Assembly: GCF_015143595.1 (NCBI RefSeq)
Contig: NZ_WYEU01000004.1
Span: 62,001 to 126,000, forward strand
DNA from: Sneathiella sp. P13V-1
GTDB taxonomy: Bacteria; Pseudomonadota; Alphaproteobacteria; Sneathiellales; Sneathiellaceae
DNA: 64,000 bases
Direction of reading: 5' to 3'
In this document: positions 26,692-35,257 of the stretch, piece by piece
Position numbering within the stretch: position 1 is the stretch's first letter
Layout: each line of letters starts with the position of its first letter
The notes under the pieces: model-generated
What the model saw: the letters and a program-made list of their open reading frames with translations, nothing else
What the model was told of the DNA's origin: nothing
The model's database searches: none
Program-made: the position numbers and the translations under genes

Positions 26692-27055
26692 TTTCCTTTT
26701 CTGGCCAAAATTATCATTAAAAACATATAGTATAATGATTAATGGTTTTTGCTTCCCCATACGCTTACCCCACACGTTTGATAAATGTGCCTTATGTTAA
26801 TAAGAGTACATCACTGCTATTCCATATTGGTGAGGTGTGTGAATCAAAATCATCAAGATAATCAACGCCAAGTTAATGTGATATTGGTGGGGAAACATGA
26901 TGATTTTGACGTCAGATAAATACCTAAAGAAGGAGCTTTGAAGGGCAAGTCAATGCAAGTTTAGACGGGTGCATTGTAATTATTGGATGCCAAAACTCTC
27001 AAAAACCTTAAGTAGTTTCCTTGCTTATCATCCATCGCATGTATCAGTTTTAATA
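26692..27055. other. Gene-poor stretch after tRNA-Ser
   Basis: I see no gene, terminator or clear copy of the tRNA 3' end in this 364-bp stretch. Base composition is AT-rich. Tiny frames only (for example 21 codons from 26732) are present and are not supported. Confidence 0.4.
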
Positions 27056-27598
27056 TCAAATTGCATGCAAATCACAAGCACTAAGTAGAGGTGTGAGCTC
27101 GTCTAATCTAAGTTGTTTGTCACTGAAAAAATGATGAGTGAAATCACAACTTTCATAGTAGAGCACATTGAGTGATGGAATAGCCAAAACGAAGCGCTCC
27201 CAATCTCTTGTTCTATAATCTTTAGGGATTAATACGTGCTCACGTGCGGATTCAGATGTGAACTTTTTAAAGGAAACCTTGTCATGTTTTTGCCCTTTCA
27301 ATTTCACCAAATAACTTTCGTGTTTGGAAGTCAGCAAACATGCAAACTTGTGTAGCTTCATGTTATGATCGTGCTGAGTTAGGTCATCAACATTAGCCAG
27401 CATGGCAATGGCTTCATCTCCCCTTAGGCAGTGATCGAAGACCGACACTGACAATAAAGACTTAAGTCCTGCCTGTTCAATCGTAGAGCAATGACAACCC
27501 ATCCAATGGTCTACTGCATCAAACGTCCCTCGAAATTGTGACAATAGTTTCTTTTGCTGACTTTTGGGGACGCTAATGAAACGTCTATTGAGCATCAT
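27056..27598 (-). CDS. Hypothetical protein next to tRNA-Ser
   Basis: The 180-residue product matches no family I recognise. It is soluble, basic near the N-terminus and rich in His and Cys (for example WMGCHCS and FTHHFF), with no signal peptide or membrane helix. Two adjacent ATG codons (27598, 27595) could start it; the ribosome site is weak (GTGGGGAA). It sits alone in a gene-poor 1.1-kb gap just after a tRNA gene, a common place for integrated DNA, but no integrase or attachment repeat is visible. It may be a remnant of an element or an orphan gene. Confidence 0.5.
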   Translation of the reverse strand: MMLNRRFISVPKSQQKKLLSQFRGTFDAVDHWMGCHCSTIEQAGLKSLLSVSVFDHCLRGDEAIAMLANVDDLTQHDHNMKLHKFACLLTSKHESYLVKLKGQKHDKVSFKKFTSESAREHVLIPKDYRTRDWERFVLAIPSLNVLYYESCDFTHHFFSDKQLRLDELTPLLSACDLHAI

Positions 27599-27804
27599 CT
27601 ATTTCCCCACTAGGAAGATGTTTCGTACGAAACTGAACACATTAAATAAGGCAGAGATATATGCGGTCATGCGATTATTATAAATGAGTATATTCCACTA
27701 TAGTATATGGTTTCGTTTAGTCTAGGTGTATTCGCACTCAATAAGCGCGACCCCTGTGTTGCCAGCTGGTTACTCTTTGTTGCTTGAGAGACGCATGAAG
27801 GGAA

Positions 27805-27832
27805 GCTGAAGGGATAAAGCGCCTCCTTCAGC
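27805..27832 (-). terminator. Hairpin after the phosphodiesterase gene
   Basis: Arms GCTGAAGG and CCTTCAGC lie 12 bp beyond the stop codon on the minus strand. The T tract is poor (CTTCCCTTC), so this is either a weak terminator or an mRNA-end hairpin. The remaining 27599-27804 shows nothing recognisable. Confidence 0.45.
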
Positions 27833-27843
27833 AAATTGTCCTA

Positions 27844-28653
27844 TCAGGCGGTTTGGCGGTTTTCTTCACCTGCAGGGTAGGAACGGGTTTCGCCGCCGAC
27901 GGAGCGGGTATAAACAAGAATACTGTCTTCCACTGTGTCAATGATTGCGATGTCAGGGCATTCATCCACAAAACCAAGATTGGCGGGCGTGAAATTAAGG
28001 GCAACCTGATGGTTGAAACCGCGCTGGATATGGAAGGGAACGCCTTTACAACCACCTGAGATAGGGCGGTGAACATGACCAAAGATCATCAGATCAGGAA
28101 GGCGGTGGTCTAAAATCTCCCAAAGGGCTTCGCGATCGGCAAGGGGAATAGTGTCCATGGCAGGCAATCCCAGAAGAAATGCGGGGTGGTGATTGGCGAG
28201 GACGATCTTTTTGTCCTTCGGTGCCGCCGCGAGTTGATTGTCGAGCCAACGCAGTCGTGTTTGGCACAATCGGCCAATATGATCCCCAGGCACGTCGTTC
28301 AAGCTGTCCAGACAGATCACCCGCATATCACTGCTGTCCAAGGTATATTGAATAAAACCGCCTTCGATAACAGGCGTATCTGGAAAAACTTCCAAGAAGG
28401 GTTTGCGGCTATCGTGATTTCCCATCACCAGATGAACAGGGATTTCGCATTGGCTCAAGGTTTCTTTTAACGCCAGATAGGCGTCCTTTTCCCCGTAATG
28501 CGCAAGGTCACCCGTAGCGATCACAAAGTCGGAATTAGCATAATCCTTATTGATCATATCAATGCCGGTGGAAAGCCGTTCAGCCGGGCACATATCATAA
28601 AGACGCTGGCCTTTGGGGACAAAGTGGGTGTCGGTGATTTGGATAAAACTCAT
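27844..28653 (-). CDS. GpdQ-like calcineurin-type phosphodiesterase
   Basis: This 269-residue metallophosphoesterase carries the complete two-metal site: D8 and H10 in ITDTHF, D49 in ATGDL, N79 and H80 in GNHD, H155-H156 in NHHP, and H192 and H194... of the GHVH motif. Length and motif spacing resemble GpdQ/CpdA enzymes. Its position as the last gene of a ugp-type import operon suggests that it releases glycerol 3-phosphate or another phosphate ester from imported glycerophosphodiesters in the cytoplasm. cAMP phosphodiesterase activity is an alternative. There is no signal peptide. Confidence 0.82.
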   Translation of the reverse strand: MSFIQITDTHFVPKGQRLYDMCPAERLSTGIDMINKDYANSDFVIATGDLAHYGEKDAYLALKETLSQCEIPVHLVMGNHDSRKPFLEVFPDTPVIEGGFIQYTLDSSDMRVICLDSLNDVPGDHIGRLCQTRLRWLDNQLAAAPKDKKIVLANHHPAFLLGLPAMDTIPLADREALWEILDHRLPDLMIFGHVHRPISGGCKGVPFHIQRGFNHQVALNFTPANLGFVDECPDIAIIDTVEDSILVYTRSVGGETRSYPAGEENRQTA

Positions 28654-28693
28654 GGAAGAAAACCGCTTGATGTTAAAGGTAGGAAAGAAGGTA

Positions 28694-28715
28694 AAGGGGC
28701 GGCGTACCGCCCCTT
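28694..28715 (-). promoter_or_regulatory. Intercistronic hairpin between binding-protein and phosphodiesterase genes
   Basis: A perfect 9-bp GC-rich stem AAGGGGCGG / CCGCCCCTT with a four-base loop sits just after the binding-protein stop codon. Without a long T run it is more likely an mRNA-stabilising or attenuating hairpin than a full terminator. Confidence 0.6.
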
Positions 28716-28726
28716 AAGAGATGTGT

Positions 28727-29974
28727 TTAGGAGTTTGGCTTTGGAAGCAGTTCAGTTACTTCCTCAACAAGTTCTTCCTGCAGATCTTTCATGTTTTCTT
28801 TGTCACCAACAACGATGCCTTCGATGCCATCGTAAATGACCTGAGTGACGGCGAGACCGTTGTCACCTGGATATGCAACCCAATCACGAAGAAGTGGCAG
28901 CTGACGAACGGCTGTTTCTTTGTTTGGATTACGCTTGTAGAAGTCAGCGAGGATGATTTCGTTGGCTGCTTTATTTGGTGGCATGTAGCCAGTTGTTTCC
29001 GCAACAGCGGCAGCACCAACACCGGACGTGATGAATTTCAGGAATTTCCAGGAAGCTTCAAGGCGGGCAGGGTCTTTAGACGCAGAAACCAACATTGCCG
29101 CGTTACCACCAGCCGGCAGACCCATTGGTTTGCCATTGATGCCTGGGAATTCATTTGTTTTCAGTTCAAAGTCACCTTTGGAACGTTCTACGGCACCCAA
29201 TGCAGAAGTTGACCAGAACATCATGCCAATTTCACCGGCAGAGAAGGACGCAAGAGCTTCTTTCCAGGATAGATTTTTCATTTCACAACCGCGGAAGATT
29301 TTCTTCATGGTTTCAAGGGCAACGAGACCTTCTTTGTCATGGAAATTAACCTGACCATTTTTCAAGATAGGCTCATCCTGTGACCACATCAGGGCTTGCA
29401 TGAACCAGTTACCTGTGATGTTCCAACCCCAGAAAATCGGGTTCTTTACGCCATTGGCTTTCATCTTCTGGCACATATCGACAACTTCTTTCCAAGTTTT
29501 TGGAAGCTCAGTTGTGCCGGATTTTTTCACCAGATCCATGTTGTAATAACCGACAGGCAGGGATACGGAGAATGGCAAGCCGTATACATCTTTACCAAAA
29601 GTAGAGAGGGACAGCATGGCTTGGTGATAACCGTCTTTTGCAAAGTTCTGTTCTTTTGCGATGAACGGCTCAAGCGATTTTGCAATGCCTTTTTCAACAA
29701 GAATTGCCTGGCGGTTGAGGCCCTGCATTGTGATGTCTGGAAGGTTGCCAGAGACGGCTTCGCGAAGCACGGTGTTTGTACCGTCTTCATAGCTTTCATA
29801 TGTCGCGCGGAATTTTACATTGATGTCCGGATGCGCTTTTTTGAAGTCTTTCATGGTCTTTTCAAAAGTCACGTCGAAAAGATGGCTGTATGGGTAAGCA
29901 ACTTCAATATCCACAGCCAAGGCGGGTGTAGCAAACCCGACAGCGGCAACAGCAATGGCAATAAGTCGTTTCAT
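28727..29974 (-). CDS. ugpB: ABC transporter extracellular substrate-binding protein (UgpB-like)
   Basis: The product has 415 residues when started at ATG 29974, which has GGAG at good spacing and begins a classic signal peptide (MKRLIAIAVAAVGFATPALA). The longer frame adds 17 residues without support. It is a family 1 solute-binding protein of the periplasm, with EVAYPYSHLFDVTFEK at the mature N-terminus and GLPFSVSLPVGYYN in the hinge region. It would capture glycerol 3-phosphate, glycerophosphodiesters or a related substrate for the two permeases encoded upstream. The ligand is inferred from the operon, not proven. Confidence 0.8.
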   Translation of the reverse strand: MKRLIAIAVAAVGFATPALAVDIEVAYPYSHLFDVTFEKTMKDFKKAHPDINVKFRATYESYEDGTNTVLREAVSGNLPDITMQGLNRQAILVEKGIAKSLEPFIAKEQNFAKDGYHQAMLSLSTFGKDVYGLPFSVSLPVGYYNMDLVKKSGTTELPKTWKEVVDMCQKMKANGVKNPIFWGWNITGNWFMQALMWSQDEPILKNGQVNFHDKEGLVALETMKKIFRGCEMKNLSWKEALASFSAGEIGMMFWSTSALGAVERSKGDFELKTNEFPGINGKPMGLPAGGNAAMLVSASKDPARLEASWKFLKFITSGVGAAAVAETTGYMPPNKAANEIILADFYKRNPNKETAVRQLPLLRDWVAYPGDNGLAVTQVIYDGIEGIVVGDKENMKDLQEELVEEVTELLPKPNS

Positions 29975-30064
29975 TTGACAACTCCAAGTTTCAAGTTGGG
30001 GTATAGGTTGGGTATCATTTGCCACTGCCAGTCCCCCGTTTCAGGCAGCGGTATTCTGTTGTTT

Positions 30065-30961
30065 CTATTTCATGCCAGTCAGAGTGATGCCTTCGATAAA
30101 CCGGCGCTGAGCAAGCAAGAAGGCAACAACAAGCGGTGTCACGATGATCGTGGCGGTCGCCATCATGGGCCCCCAGTTCGACCCGTCAGCACCGCCCCTA
30201 AATTCCCGAAGGCCCAGCGGTGGTGTGTACAGGGATCTGTCCCCGGTGATCACAATCCTTGGCCAGAAATAGTCGTTCCAATGGGCCACGATTGAGAAGA
30301 TCGCAAAAGCCAGAAGGGCAGGGATCGCGGTTGGTAACATGACCCGCCAGATAATTGAGAACTCACTCATTCCGTCCATGCGCGCCGCATCAATCAGATC
30401 ATCTGGCACGGTCATAAAGAACTGCCGCATCAGGAAAATACCGAACACCGAGATGGTCCAGGGAATGATCAATGAGGCATATGTGTTAGTCAGACTAATC
30501 TCCGCGAGCATTATATAGATTGGCAAGCCGATGGCGTGCACAGGAACCAACAGGCAGAACAACACCATGTTAAAGATGGCATCCCGCCCCCAAAAACGAA
30601 GTTTTGACAGGGCATAGGCGCAAGGAAGGGCGATTACCACCTGAAGCAGGAAAATGGAGACCGTCACAATTACACCGTTCAGCAGATAGCGCATGAGGGG
30701 CGCTTTTTTCACGGCTTGTGTGTAGTTGAAGATAACCGGTGTTTCCTTGCAGGCTTCTTCTGGATTGCCAAGTTTGACGCAATATTGGTCAACCACCTGT
30801 TCTTGGGTCCCGAAGAAACCGCCTGTGTTGGTTTCAATTTCCTTTTGTGACTTCAGGGAGTAACTGACCATCACATAGAAGGGCAGGATGACGATCAGTG
30901 CACCCAATATAAGGGCCGCGTGTTTCCATGCCTCGCGGAAAGGTGTGCTGTTGCCGATCAT
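30065..30961 (-). CDS. ugpE: ABC transporter permease (UgpE-like)
   Basis: This 298-residue inner-membrane protein has about six helices. The conserved EAA-type cytoplasmic loop DAARMDGMSEFSIIWRVMLPTAIPAL contacts the ATPase. An unusually long periplasmic stretch after the first helix (about residues 36-80) contains two cysteines (QYCVK and EEACK). It overlaps the upstream permease gene by four bases. It pairs with UgpA to form the channel of the importer. Confidence 0.83.
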   Translation of the reverse strand: MIGNSTPFREAWKHAALILGALIVILPFYVMVSYSLKSQKEIETNTGGFFGTQEQVVDQYCVKLGNPEEACKETPVIFNYTQAVKKAPLMRYLLNGVIVTVSIFLLQVVIALPCAYALSKLRFWGRDAIFNMVLFCLLVPVHAIGLPIYIMLAEISLTNTYASLIIPWTISVFGIFLMRQFFMTVPDDLIDAARMDGMSEFSIIWRVMLPTAIPALLAFAIFSIVAHWNDYFWPRIVITGDRSLYTPPLGLREFRGGADGSNWGPMMATATIIVTPLVVAFLLAQRRFIEGITLTGMK

Positions 30962-31917
30962 GAGTAATGAACCTTTCTTTCCACAAGGTAACGTTGACCG
31001 AAGGTGAGGATCAGGACGAAAATCAAGAAAACAATAGTGATGGCGGAGCCCATACCCATAAGGTTCTGTTTGATGCCTTTTTCGTAGATGGCGAACATCA
31101 TGACGAAGGTGCTTTTCGACGGGCCGCCTTGTGTGATGGCTTCAACCGTATCGAAAACCTGAAATGATCGAATGGTGGTTATGGTCACCACAAATACCGT
31201 GGTGGGGCCAAGCATCGGCCAGGTAACCAGGCGAAAACGATCCCATCCGTTTGTCGCGCCATCCATTTCTGCTGCGTGATATAGCTCCCTCGGGACAGAA
31301 GTGAGACCGGCCAGATAGAGAACCATGTTGAAGCCAAAGGCCTGCCAGATGCCAATAAAGGCGACCGTGCCCATGGTGTATTTCTTATCCCCGAACCAGA
31401 GCGGAAATTCTGTGCGGCAGCTGGTGCTGTACCAGCTTTCGGCCCCATTAACGAGCGGCACCCATCCGAAACTGAACACGGCTTCCATCCAGCCGCCGCA
31501 GCCATCGATCAGCGTCTTGTTGATGATGCCAATGGTTGGGTGAAGGGAAAACTCCCATACAATAGCCATAGCGAGCAAAGCAGCCATGACGGGTAGGAAA
31601 TAGATGGTTTTGTAAATGTCGCCAAAGCGCTGAACAGAGTTAATCAGGAGAGCCGCTCCTAATCCCAATCCAATGGATAGGGGAACAACGATAAGCACGT
31701 AGGTGCCTGATGCGATTAGCATTTTCTGATAGGTGGATCGCTTTAACATCTTGGCATAGTTGTCAAAGCCAACCCAGTTGAAGCCAGAATTGCCAAGCGA
31801 ATAATCTGTGAAGGACAAGAAAGCGGCGACGGCGACAGGAGCGATTAATATCAGGACCATCAAGATGATGGCGGGTGCCGTAAACCAGTAGCCTGCGAAA
31901 CTGCGATGAGCGGCCAT
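30958..31917 (-). CDS. ugpA: ABC transporter permease (UgpA-like)
   Basis: This 319-residue permease has about six membrane helices. Its EAA-type loop is YHAAEMDGATNGWDRFRLVTWPML. A periplasmic insertion of about 55 residues in the middle contains IDGCGGW and STSCRTEF, two cysteines that could form a disulfide; I do not recall this in standard UgpA. It follows the ATPase gene with a three-base gap and overlaps ugpE by four bases, so the subunits are made together. Confidence 0.82.
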   Translation of the reverse strand: MAAHRSFAGYWFTAPAIILMVLILIAPVAVAAFLSFTDYSLGNSGFNWVGFDNYAKMLKRSTYQKMLIASGTYVLIVVPLSIGLGLGAALLINSVQRFGDIYKTIYFLPVMAALLAMAIVWEFSLHPTIGIINKTLIDGCGGWMEAVFSFGWVPLVNGAESWYSTSCRTEFPLWFGDKKYTMGTVAFIGIWQAFGFNMVLYLAGLTSVPRELYHAAEMDGATNGWDRFRLVTWPMLGPTTVFVVTITTIRSFQVFDTVEAITQGGPSKSTFVMMFAIYEKGIKQNLMGMGSAITIVFLIFVLILTFGQRYLVERKVHYS

Positions 31918-31920
31918 GAT

Positions 31921-33057
31921 TTAAGCCTCCAGAAGCGCAATGCGCCGGTTATCTTCGCCAAACAAAAGGGCTTTGCCAGCTGCGATTTTCAAGAAGATAT
32001 CTGCACCGATGGAGATGCTTGCCGCATCTTCGGGTGTGGCGCGGCTGACAATCCTTTGATCAGATCCGTTAATATGGCCATGGAGAAAAAAATCAGATCC
32101 CAGATTTTCTTTATGGGTGACCCGGAAAGGCAAATTAGCATTACTGCTTGTTGCTTCAATTGGATGGAAATGTTCCGGTCTTACGCCCACAAAAATTGAT
32201 TTGTTTGTTGAGTTGGTGCGAGCTTCTAGGGGGGCGTTATGTACCTGAACGCGGCCATCACCACCAACTTTACCTGGCAGCATATTGATTTTTGGGCTTC
32301 CCACAAATTCAGCAACACGTCGATCAACCGGGTTTTTATAGATCTCGTCAGGGGCACCAAGCTGTAAGATCTCACCATCCATCATAACAGCCATACGGTC
32401 TGACATGGTGAGGGCTTCAGCCTGATCATGGGTGACATAAATGAAGGTGGTGCTGAGAGAGCGATGAAGTTCTGCAAGTTCTGCACGCATATGAACGCGC
32501 AGCGCCGCATCCAGATTTGAAAGCGGTTCATCCATCAAGAAAGCGGCGGGCTTTCGAACCATGGCGCGGCCCAATGCCACCCTTTGGCGTTGGCCACCAG
32601 ACAATTGACCGGGTTTACGATCCAGAAGATGTTCAATTTTAAGGGTTTGGGAGACTTCTGATACGATCCGCGACTGACGTTTTAATTTCTCACCTCTGCC
32701 CGGAATAAACATCCCTGCAATGGGGAGGCGTTCCAAAAAGCTGAGATCCCGCAGTTTTAATGGCGTCTCCATATTCTGCTTTACACTCAGATGTGGATAG
32801 AGCGCGTAAGATTGAAACACCATGGCGAGGTCGCGATGGCTTGAACGGATGCCGTTCATACTTCTATCGCCAAGGATTACATCACCGCCTGATTGCCCTT
32901 CAAGCCCTGCAATGATCCGCAATAACGTGGACTTGCCGCACCCGGACGGGCCCACCAACGTGATAAATTCACCATCTGAGATATCTAGATTAATGCCTTT
33001 CAAGATCTCTAGATCGTCAAAGGACTTGGTGATGCTCTTTAAGGTAATGCCAGCCAT
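31921..33057 (-). CDS. ugpC: ABC transporter ATP-binding protein (UgpC-like)
   Basis: This 378-residue MalK/UgpC-type ATPase has Walker A GPSGCGKST, the signature LSGGQRQRVALGRAMV, Walker B AFLMDEPLSNLDA and the H-loop VTHDQ. A C-terminal OB-like regulatory domain (TOBE) covers about residues 240-378. I chose ATG 33057 (MAGITLKSI), which follows GAGGAG; the frame at 33102 adds 15 unsupported residues. It is the first gene of the importer operon and is divergent from a LysR-type regulator, 92 bp away. Confidence 0.88.
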   Translation of the reverse strand: MAGITLKSITKSFDDLEILKGINLDISDGEFITLVGPSGCGKSTLLRIIAGLEGQSGGDVILGDRSMNGIRSSHRDLAMVFQSYALYPHLSVKQNMETPLKLRDLSFLERLPIAGMFIPGRGEKLKRQSRIVSEVSQTLKIEHLLDRKPGQLSGGQRQRVALGRAMVRKPAAFLMDEPLSNLDAALRVHMRAELAELHRSLSTTFIYVTHDQAEALTMSDRMAVMMDGEILQLGAPDEIYKNPVDRRVAEFVGSPKINMLPGKVGGDGRVQVHNAPLEARTNSTNKSIFVGVRPEHFHPIEATSSNANLPFRVTHKENLGSDFFLHGHINGSDQRIVSRATPEDAASISIGADIFLKIAAGKALLFGEDNRRIALLEA

Positions 33058-33149
33058 CGTGTTCTCCTCGATGGCGGTGAACCTAAAAGTGATAATTTTC
33101 ACCTTTGTGACATCTCAAGGTAATACTTATAGGGCACATAACGGCTACT

Positions 33150-34022
33150 ATGGTTGAAACAAAATCGTCACTAACATCGTCACGAATGCGGGCACTTAAC
33201 GCTGTCTTGGAAGAAGGCAGTTATTCAGCCGCGGCGCGGCAGTTGGGATTAACTCAGCCTGCTGTAAGTCAGTCCATTCAGGATCTTGAAAAAGCCTATA
33301 ACGTTCAATTGTTTGAGAAACGTGGACGGTATCTCATTCCGACGAAATTCTGCCTCGAACTTGCGCCTGTTGTGGATCAGATCATTCGCCTTGAAGAAAC
33401 TGCCGAGATGATGTTCAAGCGGGGTGAGGCGGTTGAAAAAGGTGTTCTTAGAATCAGCTTTGGAAATTTGATGCCCGGGCTTCAGATGATCAGTCGATTT
33501 CAAAAAAAATACCCTAAAATCCAGGTTCAGGCAGAATATGCCATTGCGTCAGACGCCTTAGATGCGGTTATGGAGAGCCGATCAGATATAGGGATTCTTC
33601 CAAATGTCCCTTCTGATGGCCGCTTTAAATCAAAAGTTTGTTTATCCCAAACCCTTGTTGCCTTGGTTCCCTTAGGGCATCCCTTGGCTTCACAGGAACA
33701 AGTTAGCTTGAAAGATCTGATATATGAAAAGCTGATTTTTCAAAAGAAGGGATCTGCTACGCAACGAGTTGTAGATGAAGGGTTTCGTGATCTCGGCCTA
33801 AAACCTACAGCTTCCCTCGTTCTTGAAAAGGGAAGTGAAGTTTATGAAGCCGTTGCAAGCGGGCTTGGTGTTGGGTTTTTGTGGGAGAAAGGGACAAGCC
33901 GTAAAGACGGTGCTCGCCGAAAACCCATTGCAGAAATAACATCCACTTATCAGGAAATGGTATTTGCAAAAACGGATAACAAAAGCACATTGGTCGAGTT
34001 GTTTTTTTCCACCGTGGGGTAG
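33150..34022 (+). CDS. LysR-type transcriptional regulator of the ugp-like operon
   Basis: This 290-residue protein has an N-terminal winged helix-turn-helix (MRALNAVLEEGSYSAAARQLGLTQPAVSQSIQDLE, recognition helix near 38-50) and a C-terminal effector-binding domain. It is transcribed divergently from ugpC, the usual arrangement for a LysR regulator and its target, so it probably activates the importer in response to the substrate or its product. The 92-bp intergenic region must hold both promoters and the binding sites; I could not assign a single T-N11-A site with confidence. Confidence 0.85.
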   Translation: MVETKSSLTSSRMRALNAVLEEGSYSAAARQLGLTQPAVSQSIQDLEKAYNVQLFEKRGRYLIPTKFCLELAPVVDQIIRLEETAEMMFKRGEAVEKGVLRISFGNLMPGLQMISRFQKKYPKIQVQAEYAIASDALDAVMESRSDIGILPNVPSDGRFKSKVCLSQTLVALVPLGHPLASQEQVSLKDLIYEKLIFQKKGSATQRVVDEGFRDLGLKPTASLVLEKGSEVYEAVASGLGVGFLWEKGTSRKDGARRKPIAEITSTYQEMVFAKTDNKSTLVELFFSTVG

Positions 34023-34100
34023 GTTTTCAATAAGAGTCTCCTTTTATTTTGACAGCTACAAGTATGCGTCAATAATAACGATCAAAAGAGGGGAGCGAGT

Positions 34101-34553
34101 TTGCTAGGAAAAGTTATAGAAACCTTTTGGCTTTTGTTGCCAGCTATTGTCCCTTCCTGGCGCTTTTTTGACGAAATCGCGCCCTCTCCTCGTATTGAAT
34201 ATTGCAATATTGTTCGTGAGGAAGAAGAAGGGGTGTGGCAGGAGTTCAGGCCAAGACCTTCTCATGTTCCCTTCAGCAAAATGCTCTCGCGGATGCTTCA
34301 CAATCCTCATTGGAATGAAAGTCTGTTTCTGATGAGCTGTGCAGAGCGTTTAATGGCACACCCCACCGAGCATAGCGTAGATGAGATATCTGGACGTATC
34401 CGAGGTGATTTGGCCTCCAGCCCTGAAAACAACGAACAGCGTTTTAAGTTTCGCTTGGCTTTTTTGCATCGACATGAAGGGGAGATTCATCGTGAAGTGA
34501 CCTATATCTCTCCAGTTTTTAACGTTTATGACGGAGAGCAACGTGACGTTTGA
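34101..34553 (+). CDS. Uncharacterised soluble partner of the HTTM protein
   Basis: This 150-residue protein starts with TTG at 34101, supported by GGGGAG six bases upstream. After a hydrophobic N-terminus (FWLLLPAIVPSW) that may anchor or be buried, the rest is polar and has the conserved-looking stretches SPRIEYCNIVREEEEG and SKMLSRMLHNPHWNESLFLMSCAERLM. I do not recognise a domain. It overlaps the next gene, which encodes an HTTM-like membrane protein, so the two are translated together and probably work as a pair. In some families the membrane HTTM domain is fused to a soluble part; this could be the split-off soluble part, but that is inference. Confidence 0.6.
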   Translation: MLGKVIETFWLLLPAIVPSWRFFDEIAPSPRIEYCNIVREEEEGVWQEFRPRPSHVPFSKMLSRMLHNPHWNESLFLMSCAERLMAHPTEHSVDEISGRIRGDLASSPENNEQRFKFRLAFLHRHEGEIHREVTYISPVFNVYDGEQRDV

Positions 34554-35226
34554 GTTGGCCCTTCGTGTTTCTGAAGTGATGCTTGCCTTTGCCTTTTCTC
34601 TACAGTCTTTGGAGTATTGGCGGGTTGTCAAATCCGCACGATGGATATTTCTTTTTCGCATTTTGCTCTGTTCAGTGGTGATGAGCGGAGTTTATTCAGG
34701 AGTTGCCTTGATCGGACTTTGGGGCATAGCTGTATACTTGCTGCACCGTTTTCAGGGACCGTATAATGGCGGCAGCGACAGGATGGGTATCCTGATACTT
34801 ACCTGCCAGGTGCTTTCAAACTGGTTGCCTGATCCCTTTTGGCAAAAAGCTGCTTTTGGGTATCTCGGGGTTCAGATGATCCTTTCCTATTTCATTTCCG
34901 GGTGGGTTAAAATTGTGAACTCAGAGTGGCGAAGCGGGCAGGCACTCAGCAACGTTTTTGAATATTCAGCATATCCCGTTAGTGAAAACCTCAGGGGATG
35001 GGCAAAACGCCCTCACACTCTCCTACTGATGTCCTGGGCTGTCATCCTATTTGAGTTGATTTTCCCGCTGAGCTTTCTAAATCAATGGGCGTTGTACGCG
35101 GCGCTTTTTGTGGCGGCGGCTTTCCATTTCTCCAATGCTTGCTTCTTTGGATTAAACCGGTTTTTCTGGGTTTGGATTTCCGCCTATCCCTCCCTGATCT
35201 GGTTACAGCTGCGCGTTTTTGGATAA
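34543..35226 (+). CDS. HTTM-like (gamma-carboxylase-type) membrane protein
   Basis: The product has about 227 residues and at least five membrane helices. I prefer GTG 34543, which follows GGAGA and overlaps the upstream gene by 11 bases; ATG 34528 would add five residues. The order of helices and the segments YLGVQMILSYFISGWVKI and AAFHFSNACFFGLNRFFWVWISAYPS resemble the HTTM domain of vitamin K-dependent gamma-carboxylase-like proteins. The soluble region that follows HTTM in longer relatives is absent. The function in bacteria is unknown. A terminator follows at once. Confidence 0.65.
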   Translation: MTFELALRVSEVMLAFAFSLQSLEYWRVVKSARWIFLFRILLCSVVMSGVYSGVALIGLWGIAVYLLHRFQGPYNGGSDRMGILILTCQVLSNWLPDPFWQKAAFGYLGVQMILSYFISGWVKIVNSEWRSGQALSNVFEYSAYPVSENLRGWAKRPHTLLLMSWAVILFELIFPLSFLNQWALYAALFVAAAFHFSNACFFGLNRFFWVWISAYPSLIWLQLRVFG

Positions 35227-35228
35227 AG

Positions 35229-35256
35229 AAAACCCCGCGAAAAAGAGGGGCTTTTT
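35229..35256 (+). terminator. Terminator after the HTTM gene
   Basis: A short stem CCCC / GGGG with a ten-base A-rich loop is flanked by A and T runs (AAAA before, CTTTTT after). It is directly before the stop of the convergent dioxygenase gene and may work in both directions. Confidence 0.6.
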
Positions 35257-35257
35257 G

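Noticed and set aside
26508-26726. 72-codon minus-strand frame across tRNA-Ser
   Set aside because: It covers a well-folded tRNA and its promoter on the other strand. Such frames are a common false call over tRNA genes.
26886-27612. Similar GTGGGGAAA sequences in inverse orientation on both sides of the orphan gene
   Set aside because: Only nine bases match and the following bases differ, so I do not call them insertion-sequence ends.
29396-30295. Long open frame of 299 codons antisense to the ugpB-like gene
   Set aside because: It lies opposite a well-supported binding protein with signal peptide and operon context; the translated sequence is Phe/His/Cys-rich and has no recognisable motif.
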